Shown: positions 1 to 8,841 of the stretch, in pieces | Position numbering within the stretch: the first letter of the stretch is position 1 | Layout: each line of letters begins with the position of its first letter | Source of the DNA: Acidobacteriota bacterium | Lineage (GTDB): Bacteria; Actinomycetota; Acidimicrobiia; Spongiisociales; ZC4RG35 | NCBI GenBank assembly: GCA_004356805.1 | Contig: SMXW01000074.1 | Coordinates: forward strand, 1 to 48,382 | Reading direction: 5' to 3' | Length of the DNA stretch: 48,382 nucleotides | Made by a program: the position numbers and the translations under genes | The notes under the pieces: generated by a model | Seen by the model: only the letters and a program-made list of their open reading frames with translations | Database searches by the model: none | What the model was told of the DNA's origin: nothing

Positions 1-578
1 GTGTGGATGGCGACCCGTGATCCCGACTCGTTGGCGACCCTGACAGCCTGCCTGAGTTCATCTTCGGTGAAGTTGGCCACCGGCCCCCGTCCCCGTCGGG
101 GCCAGTCGCCGATGAGCTTGACCCAGCCAGTACCAAGGGCCGCCTGCTCGGCGACCACCGACTCAATCAGAGCCGTATCGATCTCCAGCGCGAAGTCGGG
201 GTAATAGCCCTCGTTGACGGCGACCATTAGTGCAGCTGCTTCGATCTCCGGACGCTCCGATTCAGGCACAGCGGCGATCAGGTCTATCACAGTGGTGTCA
301 CACCAGCCCTTGTCAAGGAGAAGAGTGACCCCGGCGGCCAGAGCGTCTCTGGCCCGTTCGACGGCCTCATCGAGAACACCCGGCTGATACCCCCCCCTCG
401 GTGCAGGCAGATCTCTAGTGGCCAAATGGGAGTGGGCATCGACCAGGCCGGGCACTGCCCAGTAACCCTCGCCCAACGTCAGGTCGGCATCACCGACCGG
501 GTCCGTCCAACAACCGTCGGCGATGTCCCGTGCAACTGTGTCCCCGAAGGGGGAGCGAAGAACGATTCGAGTGCTCAT
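1..578 (-). CDS. Amidohydrolase-family protein, N-terminal part (runs off the window edge)
   Basis: A 192-codon open frame runs from the ATG at 578 to the window edge without a stop. It shows the N-terminal half of a metal-dependent amidohydrolase. A small beta domain ends in VPGLVDAHSH, with the HxH metal pair at residues 49 and 51. Later come WVKLIGDW, whose Lys could be the bridging carboxylated lysine, and RVAIHT near the edge, matching the third metal-binding His. Such enzymes hydrolyse amide or C-N bonds in cyclic or peptide-like substrates. The substrate cannot be told from this part. The gene is divergent from the S41 peptidase at 612, with 33 bp between the starts. Confidence 0.75.
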   Translation of the reverse strand, partial: MSTRIVLRSPFGDTVARDIADGCWTDPVGDADLTLGEGYWAVPGLVDAHSHLATRDLPAPRGGYQPGVLDEAVERARDALAAGVTLLLDKGWCDTTVIDLIAAVPESERPEIEAAALMVAVNEGYYPDFALEIDTALIESVVAEQAALGTGWVKLIGDWPRRGRGPVANFTEDELRQAVRVANESGSRVAIH

Positions 579-611
579 GAAGCCGACGGTAACTGCCGAC
601 TAATCCACATA

Positions 612-2006
612 ATGGCTGCAATGGGAAAGGCTCTCGCGCTCTTTTTCATCACTGTTGTCGCATGTGGGCAAGCTGCGGAGTCCGCAGGGGGCACACGCGA
701 GACTCCAACCACGTCAGCAATCCTCGCGACGACAAGCACAAGCGTGGACAGCCAGCCTTACAAAGTTCAGAACTGCGCCTCCCCACCGGCGACATTCTCG
801 GCGATGTGCGAGGTGTACGAACTCGTTCAGGAATGGCATGTCGACCGACCGTGGCCCAGCTCGGATCTCGCCGACGTTGCCTTGCGTAGTCTCGAGGAAT
901 TCACCAGCATCGAAACTGAGCCACGGCCCCGCACCCTTGTCTGCGCGGTGCCACACGAAGATTTCATCGATTTTTGCGCCCGACTGGCACAGATGGTCCA
1001 CGAGTCGGGGATCGCTGTCGGCCCGGCGGTGGATGCCGCCGTCACTGCTATGACGGACCTTGGGCTCGATCGCTTCTCCTATTACGTGCCACCGGACCAG
1101 ACGGGGTCCTTCCGCGCCAACGGCCTCGTCGGCGGGGTCGGTCTTCTGCTCGATGCCACCGACGCTATCGGCTCAAAATGCGTCATGATCACTGCGATCT
1201 GCCCTCTCCAGATCGTCTTCGTGCTGGATGGAAACCCCGGGGCCGAGGCCGGGCTGCAAGCAGGAGACTTCGTTGTTGAGATCGATGGCGAACCGGTGGA
1301 CGGTCAGGGCTTTACCGCAACGGCGACAGCTATGGCAGGAGACGAAACGGGATCCGTCGAAATAGTCGTGGACCGTGAAGGAGGAAAAAGGCTGACCTTC
1401 ACAATCGAGCGGTCCGAGCTCATCATCCCGACCGTGAGTGTGGAACTCCCCCTGTCCGATGTCGGATATCTGCGAATACCGGACTTCCGGGGCAACATAC
1501 CCGGTCTTGTGGAGAAAGCACTGATATCTCTCTCCGAATTCAAGCCGGGCACAATCGTCATCGACCTTCGCGACAACCCCGGCGGCTTCATCGATGTCTC
1601 CGTCGATGTGGCCTCAGAATTCATCAGCGGCGGGCTGATCCTCGACTCGTTCGCTCCTGACGAGCATCTCGAGTACACGGCGGCCAAAGGAGGGCTGGCG
1701 ACAAGGGAGCGCCTGATCGTCCTCGTGAACCAGGGCACGGCATCCGCTGCAGAGATCTTGGCGGGTGCCTTGAGAGATCGGCGCGACGCGGTGATGGTCG
1801 GTACGAACACCTTCGGTAAAGATGCCGTCCAGATAATCTTCAGGCTGCGTAACGGCGGAGAGTTCCACGTCGCGGTGGCCAGATGGGCAACCCCCAATGG
1901 TCTCACCGCCGGAAACGGCGGTCTCACACCCGACCGTGAGCTCGAACTGACCACCGACATGTCTATCGAAGAAGTCGTGCAGGCCGCCCTCGACGCTGCG
2001 TCATGA
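612..2006 (+). CDS. S41 (C-terminal processing-like) peptidase, lipoprotein, copy 1
   Basis: A 464-aa secreted serine peptidase of family S41. The start at 612 puts a short hydrophobic signal (ALALFFITVVAC) with a lipobox Cys at residue 18. The longer in-frame extension to 426 would overlap the divergent amidohydrolase and is rejected. A PDZ-like segment (GNPGAEAGLQAGDFVVEIDG) precedes the protease core. The Ser/Lys dyad is Ser378 (QGTASAAE) and Lys403 (NTFGKD), the 25-residue spacing usual for Ctp enzymes. Three Cys pairs in the first 210 residues are shared with the next gene. It probably degrades or trims proteins at the outer face of the membrane. It overlaps the next gene by 4 nt (ATGA), so the two are co-translated. 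Confidence 0.85.
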   Translation: MAAMGKALALFFITVVACGQAAESAGGTRETPTTSAILATTSTSVDSQPYKVQNCASPPATFSAMCEVYELVQEWHVDRPWPSSDLADVALRSLEEFTSIETEPRPRTLVCAVPHEDFIDFCARLAQMVHESGIAVGPAVDAAVTAMTDLGLDRFSYYVPPDQTGSFRANGLVGGVGLLLDATDAIGSKCVMITAICPLQIVFVLDGNPGAEAGLQAGDFVVEIDGEPVDGQGFTATATAMAGDETGSVEIVVDREGGKRLTFTIERSELIIPTVSVELPLSDVGYLRIPDFRGNIPGLVEKALISLSEFKPGTIVIDLRDNPGGFIDVSVDVASEFISGGLILDSFAPDEHLEYTAAKGGLATRERLIVLVNQGTASAAEILAGALRDRRDAVMVGTNTFGKDAVQIIFRLRNGGEFHVAVARWATPNGLTAGNGGLTPDRELELTTDMSIEEVVQAALDAAS

Positions 2007-3394
2007 TCAAAAGCCGTCTCACCTTTCCCACCATCGCCCTCGCCGTCATCGCGGCCGCCTGTTCGTCGGGTGGCTCCAACACCACGGCCTCGACCAGCGC
2101 CACGGCCACTCCGGCGTCCTCGACCGAGGCATCTGAAACGACGCCAGGAGCCCGGCGGATCGAGATGGTCGACTGTGACTCGGCACCGGAACAGGTCGTC
2201 ATCGTCTGTGAAGCCTATGAATTGATCCAGATCCACTATGTCGATCAAATCGACGATGCCGTCCTGGCTGCCGCTGCAATCCAGGGTCTGGAGGCCCTGG
2301 ATGGAACAACTTCGTCGGACCCTCTGACCTGTGCGGTGCCAACGGACGAGTTCAGCGCCTCATGCGAGGTGGCCGCGTCCACGGCCGATGACAGCTCCCA
2401 AGCGGCTGAGGCGATCGTCATCGGCCTGGCCACCCATGCCCTCGACCCCAATTCCACCTATTTCGACCAGGAGGCCCTTGAACTGCTCGAGGATGAGCAG
2501 GAAGGTCAGATCGAAGGCATCGGAGCGCTGGTCTCCCCCGAAGACCAGACCATCGAGGGTGACAACAAACAATGCACCGTGGTTTCGGAAACCTGTCGAA
2601 TTCTGATCGTCGCCACCATCGAGGGCGCTCCGGCCGAGGCAGCGGGGCTTCAGCGCGACGACGCCATCATCGGTGTCAACGGCATGTCGGTCGAGGGCTG
2701 GACGATCGACGAGGTCACCTCGCAAGTACGTGGCCCGGCCGGGACCGACGTCGTGCTGACGATCGACCGGGACGGCGAGACACTCGAAGTCTCGATAACA
2801 CGTGCAGCGGTGATCATCCCTGTCATCGACTCGGAGCGTTTCGGCAACGTCGGCTACATCCGACTGCGGATTTTCTCCAGCAACGCCGACGAACAGTTCG
2901 AGGACGCCGTTGTCGACCTGCTCATTGAGGGCATCGACGAACTGGTCATCGACCTGAGGAACAATCCTGGCGGTCTTCTCGACACGGCTGTCGACATCGC
3001 CTCGATCTTCCTTCTCGACGGCGACGTCGTCGTCACCCAAGGCCCCGACGAGAGAAGTGCCTACCCGGTCACCGGCGCGGCAATAGTGCCGAAAGGCATG
3101 AAGGTCACCTTCATCGTCAACAAGGGCAGCGCCTCCGCGTCGGAGGTGGTGTCGGCGGTTCTTCAGGAACGAGGCCTGGTCACCGTCGTGGGAGAGAACA
3201 CCTTCGGCAAGAACACCGTTCAGCAGCGGTTCAAACTCTCCAATGGTGGGGCCCTGAAGCTCACCATCGCCAGATGGCTCACTCCCGGCGGCCTCGACTT
3301 CGGGGGTGTCGGAGTCACTCCCGATGTGGAGATGACGTTCGAACCGGGGATCGAAACTGCAGACCTGGTCGAGGCTGTCGTAGCCGCTACCTGA
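2003..3394 (+). CDS. S41 (C-terminal processing-like) peptidase, lipoprotein, copy 2
   Basis: A 463-aa paralogue of the upstream gene, starting at the ATG inside the ATGA overlap. The signal peptide ends in LAVIAAACSSGG, a lipobox, and is followed by a Thr/Ser/Ala-rich linker. The PDZ-like region (GAPAEAAGLQRDDAIIGVNG) and protease core follow the same order as copy 1. The dyad is Ser378 (GSASASE) and Lys403 (NTFGKN), at identical residue numbers to copy 1. Cys motifs (VDCDS, IVCEAYEL, LTCAVP, KQCTVV, ETCRIL) also match. The pair looks like a tandem duplication with later divergence, perhaps working as a heteromer or with different substrates. The next gene is the TetR regulator, with its own promoter. 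Confidence 0.85.
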   Translation: MIKSRLTFPTIALAVIAAACSSGGSNTTASTSATATPASSTEASETTPGARRIEMVDCDSAPEQVVIVCEAYELIQIHYVDQIDDAVLAAAAIQGLEALDGTTSSDPLTCAVPTDEFSASCEVAASTADDSSQAAEAIVIGLATHALDPNSTYFDQEALELLEDEQEGQIEGIGALVSPEDQTIEGDNKQCTVVSETCRILIVATIEGAPAEAAGLQRDDAIIGVNGMSVEGWTIDEVTSQVRGPAGTDVVLTIDRDGETLEVSITRAAVIIPVIDSERFGNVGYIRLRIFSSNADEQFEDAVVDLLIEGIDELVIDLRNNPGGLLDTAVDIASIFLLDGDVVVTQGPDERSAYPVTGAAIVPKGMKVTFIVNKGSASASEVVSAVLQERGLVTVVGENTFGKNTVQQRFKLSNGGALKLTIARWLTPGGLDFGGVGVTPDVEMTFEPGIETADLVEAVVAAT

Positions 3395-3426
3395 GTCCCA
3401 TTGACAGGGAGCCGGTGGTCTACAGG

Positions 3427-3456
3427 TTGCAGACCAGCTGAACGTACGTTTAATAC
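3427..3456 (+). promoter_or_regulatory. Probable promoter of the TetR-ABC operon (leaderless start)
   Basis: TTGCAG at 3427-3432 and TAATAC at 3451-3456 are separated by 18 nt. The -10 box ends 7 nt before the ATG at 3464, so transcription would begin at or next to the start codon. The promoter overlaps the tandem operator, which fits repression by the TetR product. Confidence 0.45.
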
Positions 3457-3473
3457 ACTGAACATGCGTTCAG
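3438..3473. promoter_or_regulatory. Tandem 16-bp palindromic operator, likely TetR autoregulation
   Basis: Two related palindromes lie 20 bp apart start-to-start, about two helical turns: CTGAACGTACGTTTAA at 3438-3453 and CTGAACATGCGTTCAG at 3458-3473. The second has perfect 6-bp arms (CTGAAC/GTTCAG). The first contains a perfect 10-bp palindrome (AACGTACGTT). The second site contains the TetR start codon. A pair of in-phase sites suits two TetR dimers bound on the same face. That the adjacent TetR protein binds here is inferred from position. Confidence 0.6.
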
Positions 3474-4129
3474 ATGACGAAGACCGCACCACGCAGGCTC
3501 GTATCCGCGATGTGGCGATCGAGCGGTTCCCCAAAGAGGGCTTCGCCGGGACCACAGTCCGCGCCATCGCCGCCGATGCTGGAGTGTCGCCGGCTCTTGT
3601 CCTCCACCACTTCGGATCGAAAAAGAATCTGCACCGTGCCTGTGATGGGTACGTGGTGCGGATGATCGGAGAGACCAAGCGGGAGGCGATGAGAACCGGG
3701 AGCTATCGCCAGGCGGGAGCTATCGCCACCACCTATCAGCTTTTTGAACCCGCTCTCCGCTATCTCGCATGGACACTGAGCACAGGAACGGGGACAGCCG
3801 ACCGCCTTTTCGATGATCTCCTGAATGACGTCACGGCTCAACTTGTCGAAGGCCAGGAAACCGGTCTCATCAACGAGATTCACGGAGATCCACGAAAACA
3901 AGCGGCGATCCTGGTGGCGATGCAACTCGGTGGTTTGATCCTCCACGAGCATCTATCCCGCGCCATGCGTGTCGACATGCTCACGGGTGAGGGGCTGATG
4001 GCGTCGGCGCCCTACACGCTCCAGGTGTTCTCCGGCAACCTCTTCGACACCGGAGTCATCGCCCAAGCGAAACAGGCCATCGAACAACCACAAACGACTG
4101 GTGATACCGACCAGGAGGCAAACAAGTGA
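3464..4129 (+). CDS. TetR/AcrR-family transcriptional repressor
   Basis: A 221-aa regulator. The start at 3464 gives MRSDDEDRTTQARIRDVAIE, the usual TetR N-terminus. The upstream in-frame GTG at 3401 would translate through the promoter and operator. The helix-turn-helix lies at about residues 24-60 (GFAGTTVRAIAADAGVSPALVLHHFGSKKNLH). The C-terminal ligand and dimer domain is variable and gives no ligand. It ends in GTGA, overlapping the ABC ATPase start by 4 nt, with AGGAGG-like bases at about 4112. It most likely represses its own operon and is released by a substrate of the transporter. Confidence 0.85.
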   Translation: MRSDDEDRTTQARIRDVAIERFPKEGFAGTTVRAIAADAGVSPALVLHHFGSKKNLHRACDGYVVRMIGETKREAMRTGSYRQAGAIATTYQLFEPALRYLAWTLSTGTGTADRLFDDLLNDVTAQLVEGQETGLINEIHGDPRKQAAILVAMQLGGLILHEHLSRAMRVDMLTGEGLMASAPYTLQVFSGNLFDTGVIAQAKQAIEQPQTTGDTDQEANK

Positions 4130-5019
4130 CATTGGCAATCCGAACCGAGAGTCTGACCAAACACTATGGCGAGGTGAAGGCGCTGATCGACCTGAGTCTG
4201 GAAGTCAGAATGGGAGAGGTATTCGGATTTCTCGGCCCAAACGGTTCTGGCAAGACAACAATGATCCGCACCGTCCTCGATCTGATCCGCCCAACGGAGG
4301 GTCGAGCCGAGATTCTCGGGATGGACACCCACGAAGAGGCCGTGGAGATCCGCAATCACATCGGATACGTCCCCGGCGACCTCGCCATGTACCCAAACCT
4401 CACCGGCCGGGACACTCTCACCTACTTTGCCAACCTGCGAGGAGGGGTCGACTGGTCTTACGTCGATGAGTTGGCCGAACGACTCAGCGTCGATCTCGAC
4501 GTCAAGGTGGGTAACTACAGCTCCGGCAACCGTCAAAAGGTTGGGATCATCCAGGCTTTCATGAACCGCCCTCAGGTTCTGGTCATGGACGAGCCGAGCA
4601 CCGGGCTCGATCCGCTGGTGCAGCGCGAGTTTCAAAAGATGATGCGGGAGGTCGCCGCCGACGGTCGCTGTGTGTTCTTGTCCAGCCACACTCTCTCTGA
4701 GGTACAGCGTGTCGCCGACCGCGTGGGAATCATCCGCCATGGGCGACTGGTGGACGTGGAGTCCGTTCATGACCTTCGATCGAAGGCAATCCGCCGGGTC
4801 GAGCTCTTCTTCGACACCGACATCGACGCCTCGATCTTTGAGGCAGTTGCCGGGGTACGCGAGGCCAAGGCCAATCAAACGAGCATCGTCTTGTCTTTCG
4901 ACGGGCACATGGACCAGCTGCTCAAAACCGCAACCGATCACTACCACCTGGTCGACATCACCAGCCAGGAGGCGGATCTCGAAGAGATCTTCCTCACCTA
5001 TTACCGGGACGAGGACTAG
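4126..5019 (+). CDS. ABC-2 type exporter ATP-binding protein
   Basis: A 297-aa cytoplasmic ATPase, started at the GTG in the GTGA overlap with tetR. The Walker A motif GPNGSGKTT is at residues 37-45, a signature-like YSSGNRQ at 131-137, and Walker B VLVMDEPSTGLDP at 151-163, followed by the H-loop (SSHTLSEVQ). The C-terminal 80 residues form the small extra domain seen in drug-export ATPases of the CcmA/DrrA group. It powers the permease encoded 3 nt downstream. Regulation by TetR suggests export of a drug-like or membrane-active compound. The substrate is unknown. Confidence 0.88.
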   Translation: MTLAIRTESLTKHYGEVKALIDLSLEVRMGEVFGFLGPNGSGKTTMIRTVLDLIRPTEGRAEILGMDTHEEAVEIRNHIGYVPGDLAMYPNLTGRDTLTYFANLRGGVDWSYVDELAERLSVDLDVKVGNYSSGNRQKVGIIQAFMNRPQVLVMDEPSTGLDPLVQREFQKMMREVAADGRCVFLSSHTLSEVQRVADRVGIIRHGRLVDVESVHDLRSKAIRRVELFFDTDIDASIFEAVAGVREAKANQTSIVLSFDGHMDQLLKTATDHYHLVDITSQEADLEEIFLTYYRDED

Positions 5020-5022
5020 CCG

Positions 5023-6672
5023 ATGCTCGCCAACATCTTCACCAAGACCACACGTGACCGATTCTTCGGGCTGTCAGCGGCCGCTGTCAGCGTTGCAGTG
5101 ATGTTCCTCGGCGGAATGGCGGTATACAGCCAGATCGATGTGTCGTTCTACTACGAAATGCCCCAGGCACTTCTCGATCTCATGGGAATTCCCGTGGGCG
5201 GAGACGTTGCCGGACTCGCTTTCGGCGCGATCTACGGACTGATAGGTGCGATGACTCTGGCGGGGATCGCCATCTCAATGGGGTCCGGAGCAATAGCCGG
5301 CGAAGAGCGCCAAGGCACGCTCGGGCTTCTTCTTGGCAATCCGCAGAGTCGCACCCAGGTCGTAGTCTCCAAGGCAGCCTCCATGGTGATGCTCCTGGGA
5401 TTGGCCTCACTGTTCCTTTGGGGAGCCGGTCTCTGGGTGCCGTCCCTGCTCGACGTGGACATGACGGGAATCCACGTTGGCGCCCTCGTCTTTCATATCT
5501 TCGTCAACTCGCTCTTTTACGGCTTTCTCGCCCTGGCGATTGGAGCATGGACCGGGAATGGAACGGTGGCCTCCGGTACGGCCGTTGCCGTCATGCTGGT
5601 TTCCTACCTGGCTGCAGGCATCCTGCCACTTGTCGAGAGTCTGGAGAATCTCGCCAAGATCTTCCCCTGGTACTACTTCAACGCAAGCGTTCCCGTGATC
5701 AACGGAGTCGACTGGAGCCATATGGCGATCCTCGGTGGCCTGGCGATTGCCCTGTTCTCTCTTGCGATCGTCGGGTTCAACCGTCGCGACATAAGAGGCC
5801 GCAACACCGGTGTGACCATCCTCGATCGTCTGCGTGCCAACCCGAGGACGGCGAAGATCGTGGAGCGAATTGCGGGCTCTGCCCGTGTCTCACGTATCTC
5901 GATCAAAACGGCATCGGAACACCAGGGCCTGCTGGTGGTGTGCGTGATGATCATGTTCTATCTGGGTCTGATGATCGGCCCATTGTGGGCAATTCTTCCC
6001 GAGTCGTTTCAGGATGTGATCAGTCAGTACCCCGACGTCCTGTTGGGCATGATCGGCGCGGCCGATCTGTCCACGCCGGAGGGATACTTGCAGGCGGAGG
6101 TATTCTCGCTGATGGGACCGGCCACATTCGTCGCTCTGGCGGCCCTGATGGCCTCCCGCGCCATCGCCGGTGAAGAGCAGAGCCGGACGATGGGTCTCCT
6201 AATGGCCAACCCGTTGCGACGATCCACCATCATCATCGAGAAGACACTGTCGATGATCGCCTACTCGGTGATTCTCGGGGTCGCCACCTTCTTCGGAGTT
6301 TGGTTCGGCAATCTGCTGGGTGGTATCGACATCCCGATAAGCAACCTCGTCGCTACCACAGCCCTTTTGACCCTGCTCGGCCTGGTGTTTGGCAGCGTTG
6401 CCATGCTGCTCGGCGCCGCCACCGGGAAAACCCGGGTGGCGGCCTATGGAGCGATCGGTGTGACCCTGGCGGCCTACTTCGCCTTCTCGTTCTTGCCGCT
6501 GGCGGAGAGCCTCGCCGACTACGCCAAGTGGTCACCCTTCCACTTCTACCTCGGGAGTGATCCACTCACGAACGGAATGGCCTGGGGGGACGCTGCCGTA
6601 CTCGCCGGAATCTTCATCAGTCTCATCGCGCTGTCCATCCCCCTCTTTCAGAGGAGAGATCTGCGCGGCTAG
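5023..6672 (+). CDS. ABC-2 type permease, internally duplicated (two six-helix halves)
   Basis: A 549-aa integral membrane protein carrying two homologous halves in one chain. IAGEERQGTLGLLLGNP (about 91-107) in the first half matches IAGEEQSRTMGLLMANP (about 380-397) in the second. The halves end in the matching tags FNRRDIRG (about 250) and FQRRDLRG (542-549). Each half has about six hydrophobic segments, so one chain probably replaces the usual permease dimer. It pairs with the preceding ATPase. Its stop codon TAG lies in a CTAG that begins a 16-bp repeat also found at the left end of the MITE-like element at 41253. Confidence 0.85.
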   Translation: MLANIFTKTTRDRFFGLSAAAVSVAVMFLGGMAVYSQIDVSFYYEMPQALLDLMGIPVGGDVAGLAFGAIYGLIGAMTLAGIAISMGSGAIAGEERQGTLGLLLGNPQSRTQVVVSKAASMVMLLGLASLFLWGAGLWVPSLLDVDMTGIHVGALVFHIFVNSLFYGFLALAIGAWTGNGTVASGTAVAVMLVSYLAAGILPLVESLENLAKIFPWYYFNASVPVINGVDWSHMAILGGLAIALFSLAIVGFNRRDIRGRNTGVTILDRLRANPRTAKIVERIAGSARVSRISIKTASEHQGLLVVCVMIMFYLGLMIGPLWAILPESFQDVISQYPDVLLGMIGAADLSTPEGYLQAEVFSLMGPATFVALAALMASRAIAGEEQSRTMGLLMANPLRRSTIIIEKTLSMIAYSVILGVATFFGVWFGNLLGGIDIPISNLVATTALLTLLGLVFGSVAMLLGAATGKTRVAAYGAIGVTLAAYFAFSFLPLAESLADYAKWSPFHFYLGSDPLTNGMAWGDAAVLAGIFISLIALSIPLFQRRDLRG

Positions 6673-6684
6673 TGGTCTGTCGCA
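6669..6684. repeat. Solo copy of the MITE terminal sequence
   Basis: CTAGTGGTCTGTCGCA is identical to the left end of the element at 41253-41268. No matching right end is seen in the following 80 bp, so it is either a relic end or a chance match. It sits at the permease stop codon. Confidence 0.35.
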
Positions 6685-6747
6685 ATCGTTCCACTTCTGG
6701 ATAATTCCTCGAAGAACGAGATGCGTCGTTCCTAGCCTCCCCTCGTC

Positions 6748-7773
6748 ATGGACATCCAGATCGAACAAGTCGACACGCCCACAGCGCCCGAGTCACTCCT
6801 GCGCGAGATGCATGAGCACTACGTCGGCGTCGACGCGGAACAGCTTCCAGACGACCCACCAACACCATTCGAACATCGGCTCGCGATATGGCGTTTCATT
6901 CCTGAGCACAATGACATCCGACGGTGGATCCTCCGGGAAGACAACGAAATCGCAGGCGCCGCCCTCGTTGTCATGAACAAACACGAGGATCTGAACAACG
7001 GGTTCGTGCGAATCCATGTGAGACCGGAGTCGCGAAAACGCGGACATGCCATCAGGCTCGCCTTTCCGGTTCTGGAGACCCTCGAGGCCAACGAACGAGG
7101 GTCGGTTATCACCGACGTGCGCGACGGCTCCTCGTGGGAACCGAAGCTGAAAGAGATCGGGTTGAAGAAGGCTTTCGAGGACAAGACGAGCCGCCTTCTG
7201 GTTGAAGACATCGACTGGAGTCTGATGGACTCCTGGATCGAGAGGGCAGCGGAGCGGGCGGGCGAATACGACCTTCTCCTCTTGCGAACTCCCATCGAGG
7301 AGCGGTACCTCCAGAAGTGGTGTGACCTGATGTTGGTGATGAACACGGCACCCAAGGAGGACCTCGAGTTCGAAGACCTTTCGATGAGCCCAGAGAAGTG
7401 GCGGGACATCGAGAAGCAAGATCTCCTGAGGGGACAACGACTGGTTGCGTTCGTGGCGGTTCACAAAGCGTCCGGATCGTTTGTCGGCGTCTCCGAGATT
7501 TCTGAATCGACCCACCAGCCGGACCTCGCCTGGCAGGGCGACACCGGGGTCGACCCCAAGCATCAGAACAAGGGCCTGGGGCGTTGGCTGAAGGCGGCGA
7601 TGATCAAACAGTTCGTCGCGGATCATCCGAACGTGGAGCGCATCGACACCGACAACGCCGGTTCAAACCGGCCGATGTTGAACATCAACATCGCGATGGG
7701 CTACAAGCAAATCCTCATCAATAACGCCTGGCAAGGTGATGTCGAGACAGTCAAGGCACGCCTCGGGATCTAG
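6748..7773 (+). CDS. Tandem GNAT-fold acetyltransferase
   Basis: A 341-aa protein with two GNAT-like domains. The N-terminal one (about 1-165) has a weak acetyl-CoA loop, RKRGHA. The C-terminal one (about 175-341) has a clear loop, [11 protein letters not shown], followed by [20 protein letters not shown], the usual end of the fold. The C-terminal domain is therefore probably the catalytic one and the N-terminal one may be structural. The layout resembles tandem GNAT enzymes such as mycothiol synthase, but the acceptor cannot be named. It stands alone between the ABC operon and msrA, overlapping the convergent msrA by 4 nt at the 3' ends. Confidence 0.75.
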   Translation: MDIQIEQVDTPTAPESLLREMHEHYVGVDAEQLPDDPPTPFEHRLAIWRFIPEHNDIRRWILREDNEIAGAALVVMNKHEDLNNGFVRIHVRPESRKRGHAIRLAFPVLETLEANERGSVITDVRDGSSWEPKLKEIGLKKAFEDKTSRLLVEDIDWSLMDSWIERAAERAGEYDLLLLRTPIEERYLQKWCDLMLVMNTAPKEDLEFEDLSMSPEKWRDIEKQDLLRGQRLVAFVAVHKASGSFVGVSEISESTHQPDLAWQGDTGVDPKHQNKGLGRWLKAAMIKQFVADHPNVERIDTDNAGSNRPMLNINIAMGYKQILINNAWQGDVETVKARLGI

Positions 7774-8420
7774 CGAATTACCGGCTCCAACCCGGGATAG
7801 GCGATACCGGTATTGGCATGACAGTCGTAACCGTGTGGGTTCTTAGCCAGGTACTGCTGGTGATAGTCCTCGGCGTAGTAGTACTCGCCGAGCGACCCGA
7901 TCTCCGTGGTGATGTCACCCAACCCTCGCGAGGTCAGCTCCGCCTGGTAGACGTCCTGGGACCGCTTCGCCTCGTCTAGTTGACCGTCCGTCGTCGTGTA
8001 GATCGCCGATCGGTATTGGGTCCCCACATCGTTGCCTTGCCGATACCCTTGAGTCGGGTCATGTGTCTCCCAGAACACCCTGAGCAGATCGTCGAAGGAC
8101 ACCTCGTCGGGGCGATAGACAACCATCACAACCTCGGTGTGGCCGGTTCGGCCGGTACATACCTCTTCATAGGAAGGGTTGGGTGTGATCCCACCGGCGT
8201 AACCCGCAGATGAGGTATGCACGCCGGGCATCTGCCAAAAACGTCGCTCCGCTCCCCAGAAACACCCCATCCCGAACACCACCATCTCGGTTCCTTCGGG
8301 GAAGGGGCCGACAAGGGGGTTGCCATTGACGAAGTGGGCAGGTGGCACCTCTACGGCTTCGCTCCGACCGGGCAATGCCTCTTCGGCTGTGGCCATTTCT
8401 GTCTTCTTTCTTCCGAACAT
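7770..8420 (-). CDS. msrA: Peptide methionine-S-sulfoxide reductase
   Basis: A 216-aa MsrA, which reduces the S-epimer of methionine sulfoxide in oxidised proteins. The active-site motif [10 protein letters not shown] has its Cys at residue 53, and a later SAGYAGG and a Cys-bearing C-terminal tail (YDCHANTG) follow the family pattern. The start has a strong AGGAGG about 7 nt upstream. The first 40 residues extend beyond the usual catalytic core. It lies 30 nt after ridA on the same strand, so the two are likely one stress-related operon. msrB is also in the window, at 42922. Confidence 0.93.
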   Translation of the reverse strand: MFGRKKTEMATAEEALPGRSEAVEVPPAHFVNGNPLVGPFPEGTEMVVFGMGCFWGAERRFWQMPGVHTSSAGYAGGITPNPSYEEVCTGRTGHTEVVMVVYRPDEVSFDDLLRVFWETHDPTQGYRQGNDVGTQYRSAIYTTTDGQLDEAKRSQDVYQAELTSRGLGDITTEIGSLGEYYYAEDYHQQYLAKNPHGYDCHANTGIAYPGLEPVIR

Positions 8421-8450
8421 CCGTTTACCTCCTGGGCACCATCACACCAT

Positions 8451-8834
8451 CTAACCGGTCAAGACGGCCTCGAGTTCCATCTCGACTTTCCACCGCTCGT
8501 CGAGTAAGCCTCCGACAACGATCATGGTGGCGGCCGGGCGGATAACCGAGAACACCTCCCCATGAGCCTCCCCCACCGCCGTGGCGTCAGAGGCGTCCGT
8601 GATGAACATCCGGGTTCGGACCACGTCCTCGGGCAAGCCACCGGCCTCACTGAGGGCGGTCAGCATGATCTCCAGACAGCGTCTTGTCTGAACCTTGGGG
8701 TCTGGGTCGACGAAGTCGTCGGGCCAGATGGGGGCCGTGCCCGCCACCACGACCCGGTCGTCGACGCGGACCGCCCGGCTGAATCCGAAGTCGGATTCGA
8801 AAGGAGAGCCGGACGAGACTTTCTGCCGTGTCAT
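8451..8834 (-). CDS. RidA-family (YjgF/YER057c/UK114) deaminase-like protein
   Basis: A 127-aa RidA-like protein. Typical members hydrolyse reactive enamine/imine intermediates released by PLP enzymes. The sequence opens MTRQKVSSGSPFE and continues FSRAVRVDDRVVVAGTAP, with the MFITDASD segment in the middle. The start at 8834 is chosen because homologues begin there and TACCCT (8842-8847) lies 7 nt upstream. A longer frame to 8894 would run through the inverted repeat and is unlikely. It is upstream of msrA on the same strand. The conserved active-site Arg was not checked by alignment. Confidence 0.82.
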   Translation of the reverse strand: MTRQKVSSGSPFESDFGFSRAVRVDDRVVVAGTAPIWPDDFVDPDPKVQTRRCLEIMLTALSEAGGLPEDVVRTRMFITDASDATAVGEAHGEVFSVIRPAATMIVVGGLLDERWKVEMELEAVLTG

Positions 8835-8841
8835 CGTCATA

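Noticed and set aside
1-204. Plus-strand ORF of 67 aa at the window edge
   Set aside because: It is antisense to the amidohydrolase frame, which carries the VDAHSH metal motif.
1304-2248. Long minus-strand ORF (314 aa) across the S41 pair
   Set aside because: It is antisense to two clearly recognisable peptidase genes, has no motif, and its composition is Arg/Ser-rich as expected for a shadow frame.
6793-7626. Minus-strand ORF of 277 aa within the tandem GNAT gene
   Set aside because: It lies wholly inside the GNAT gene, and the product has no recognisable domain.
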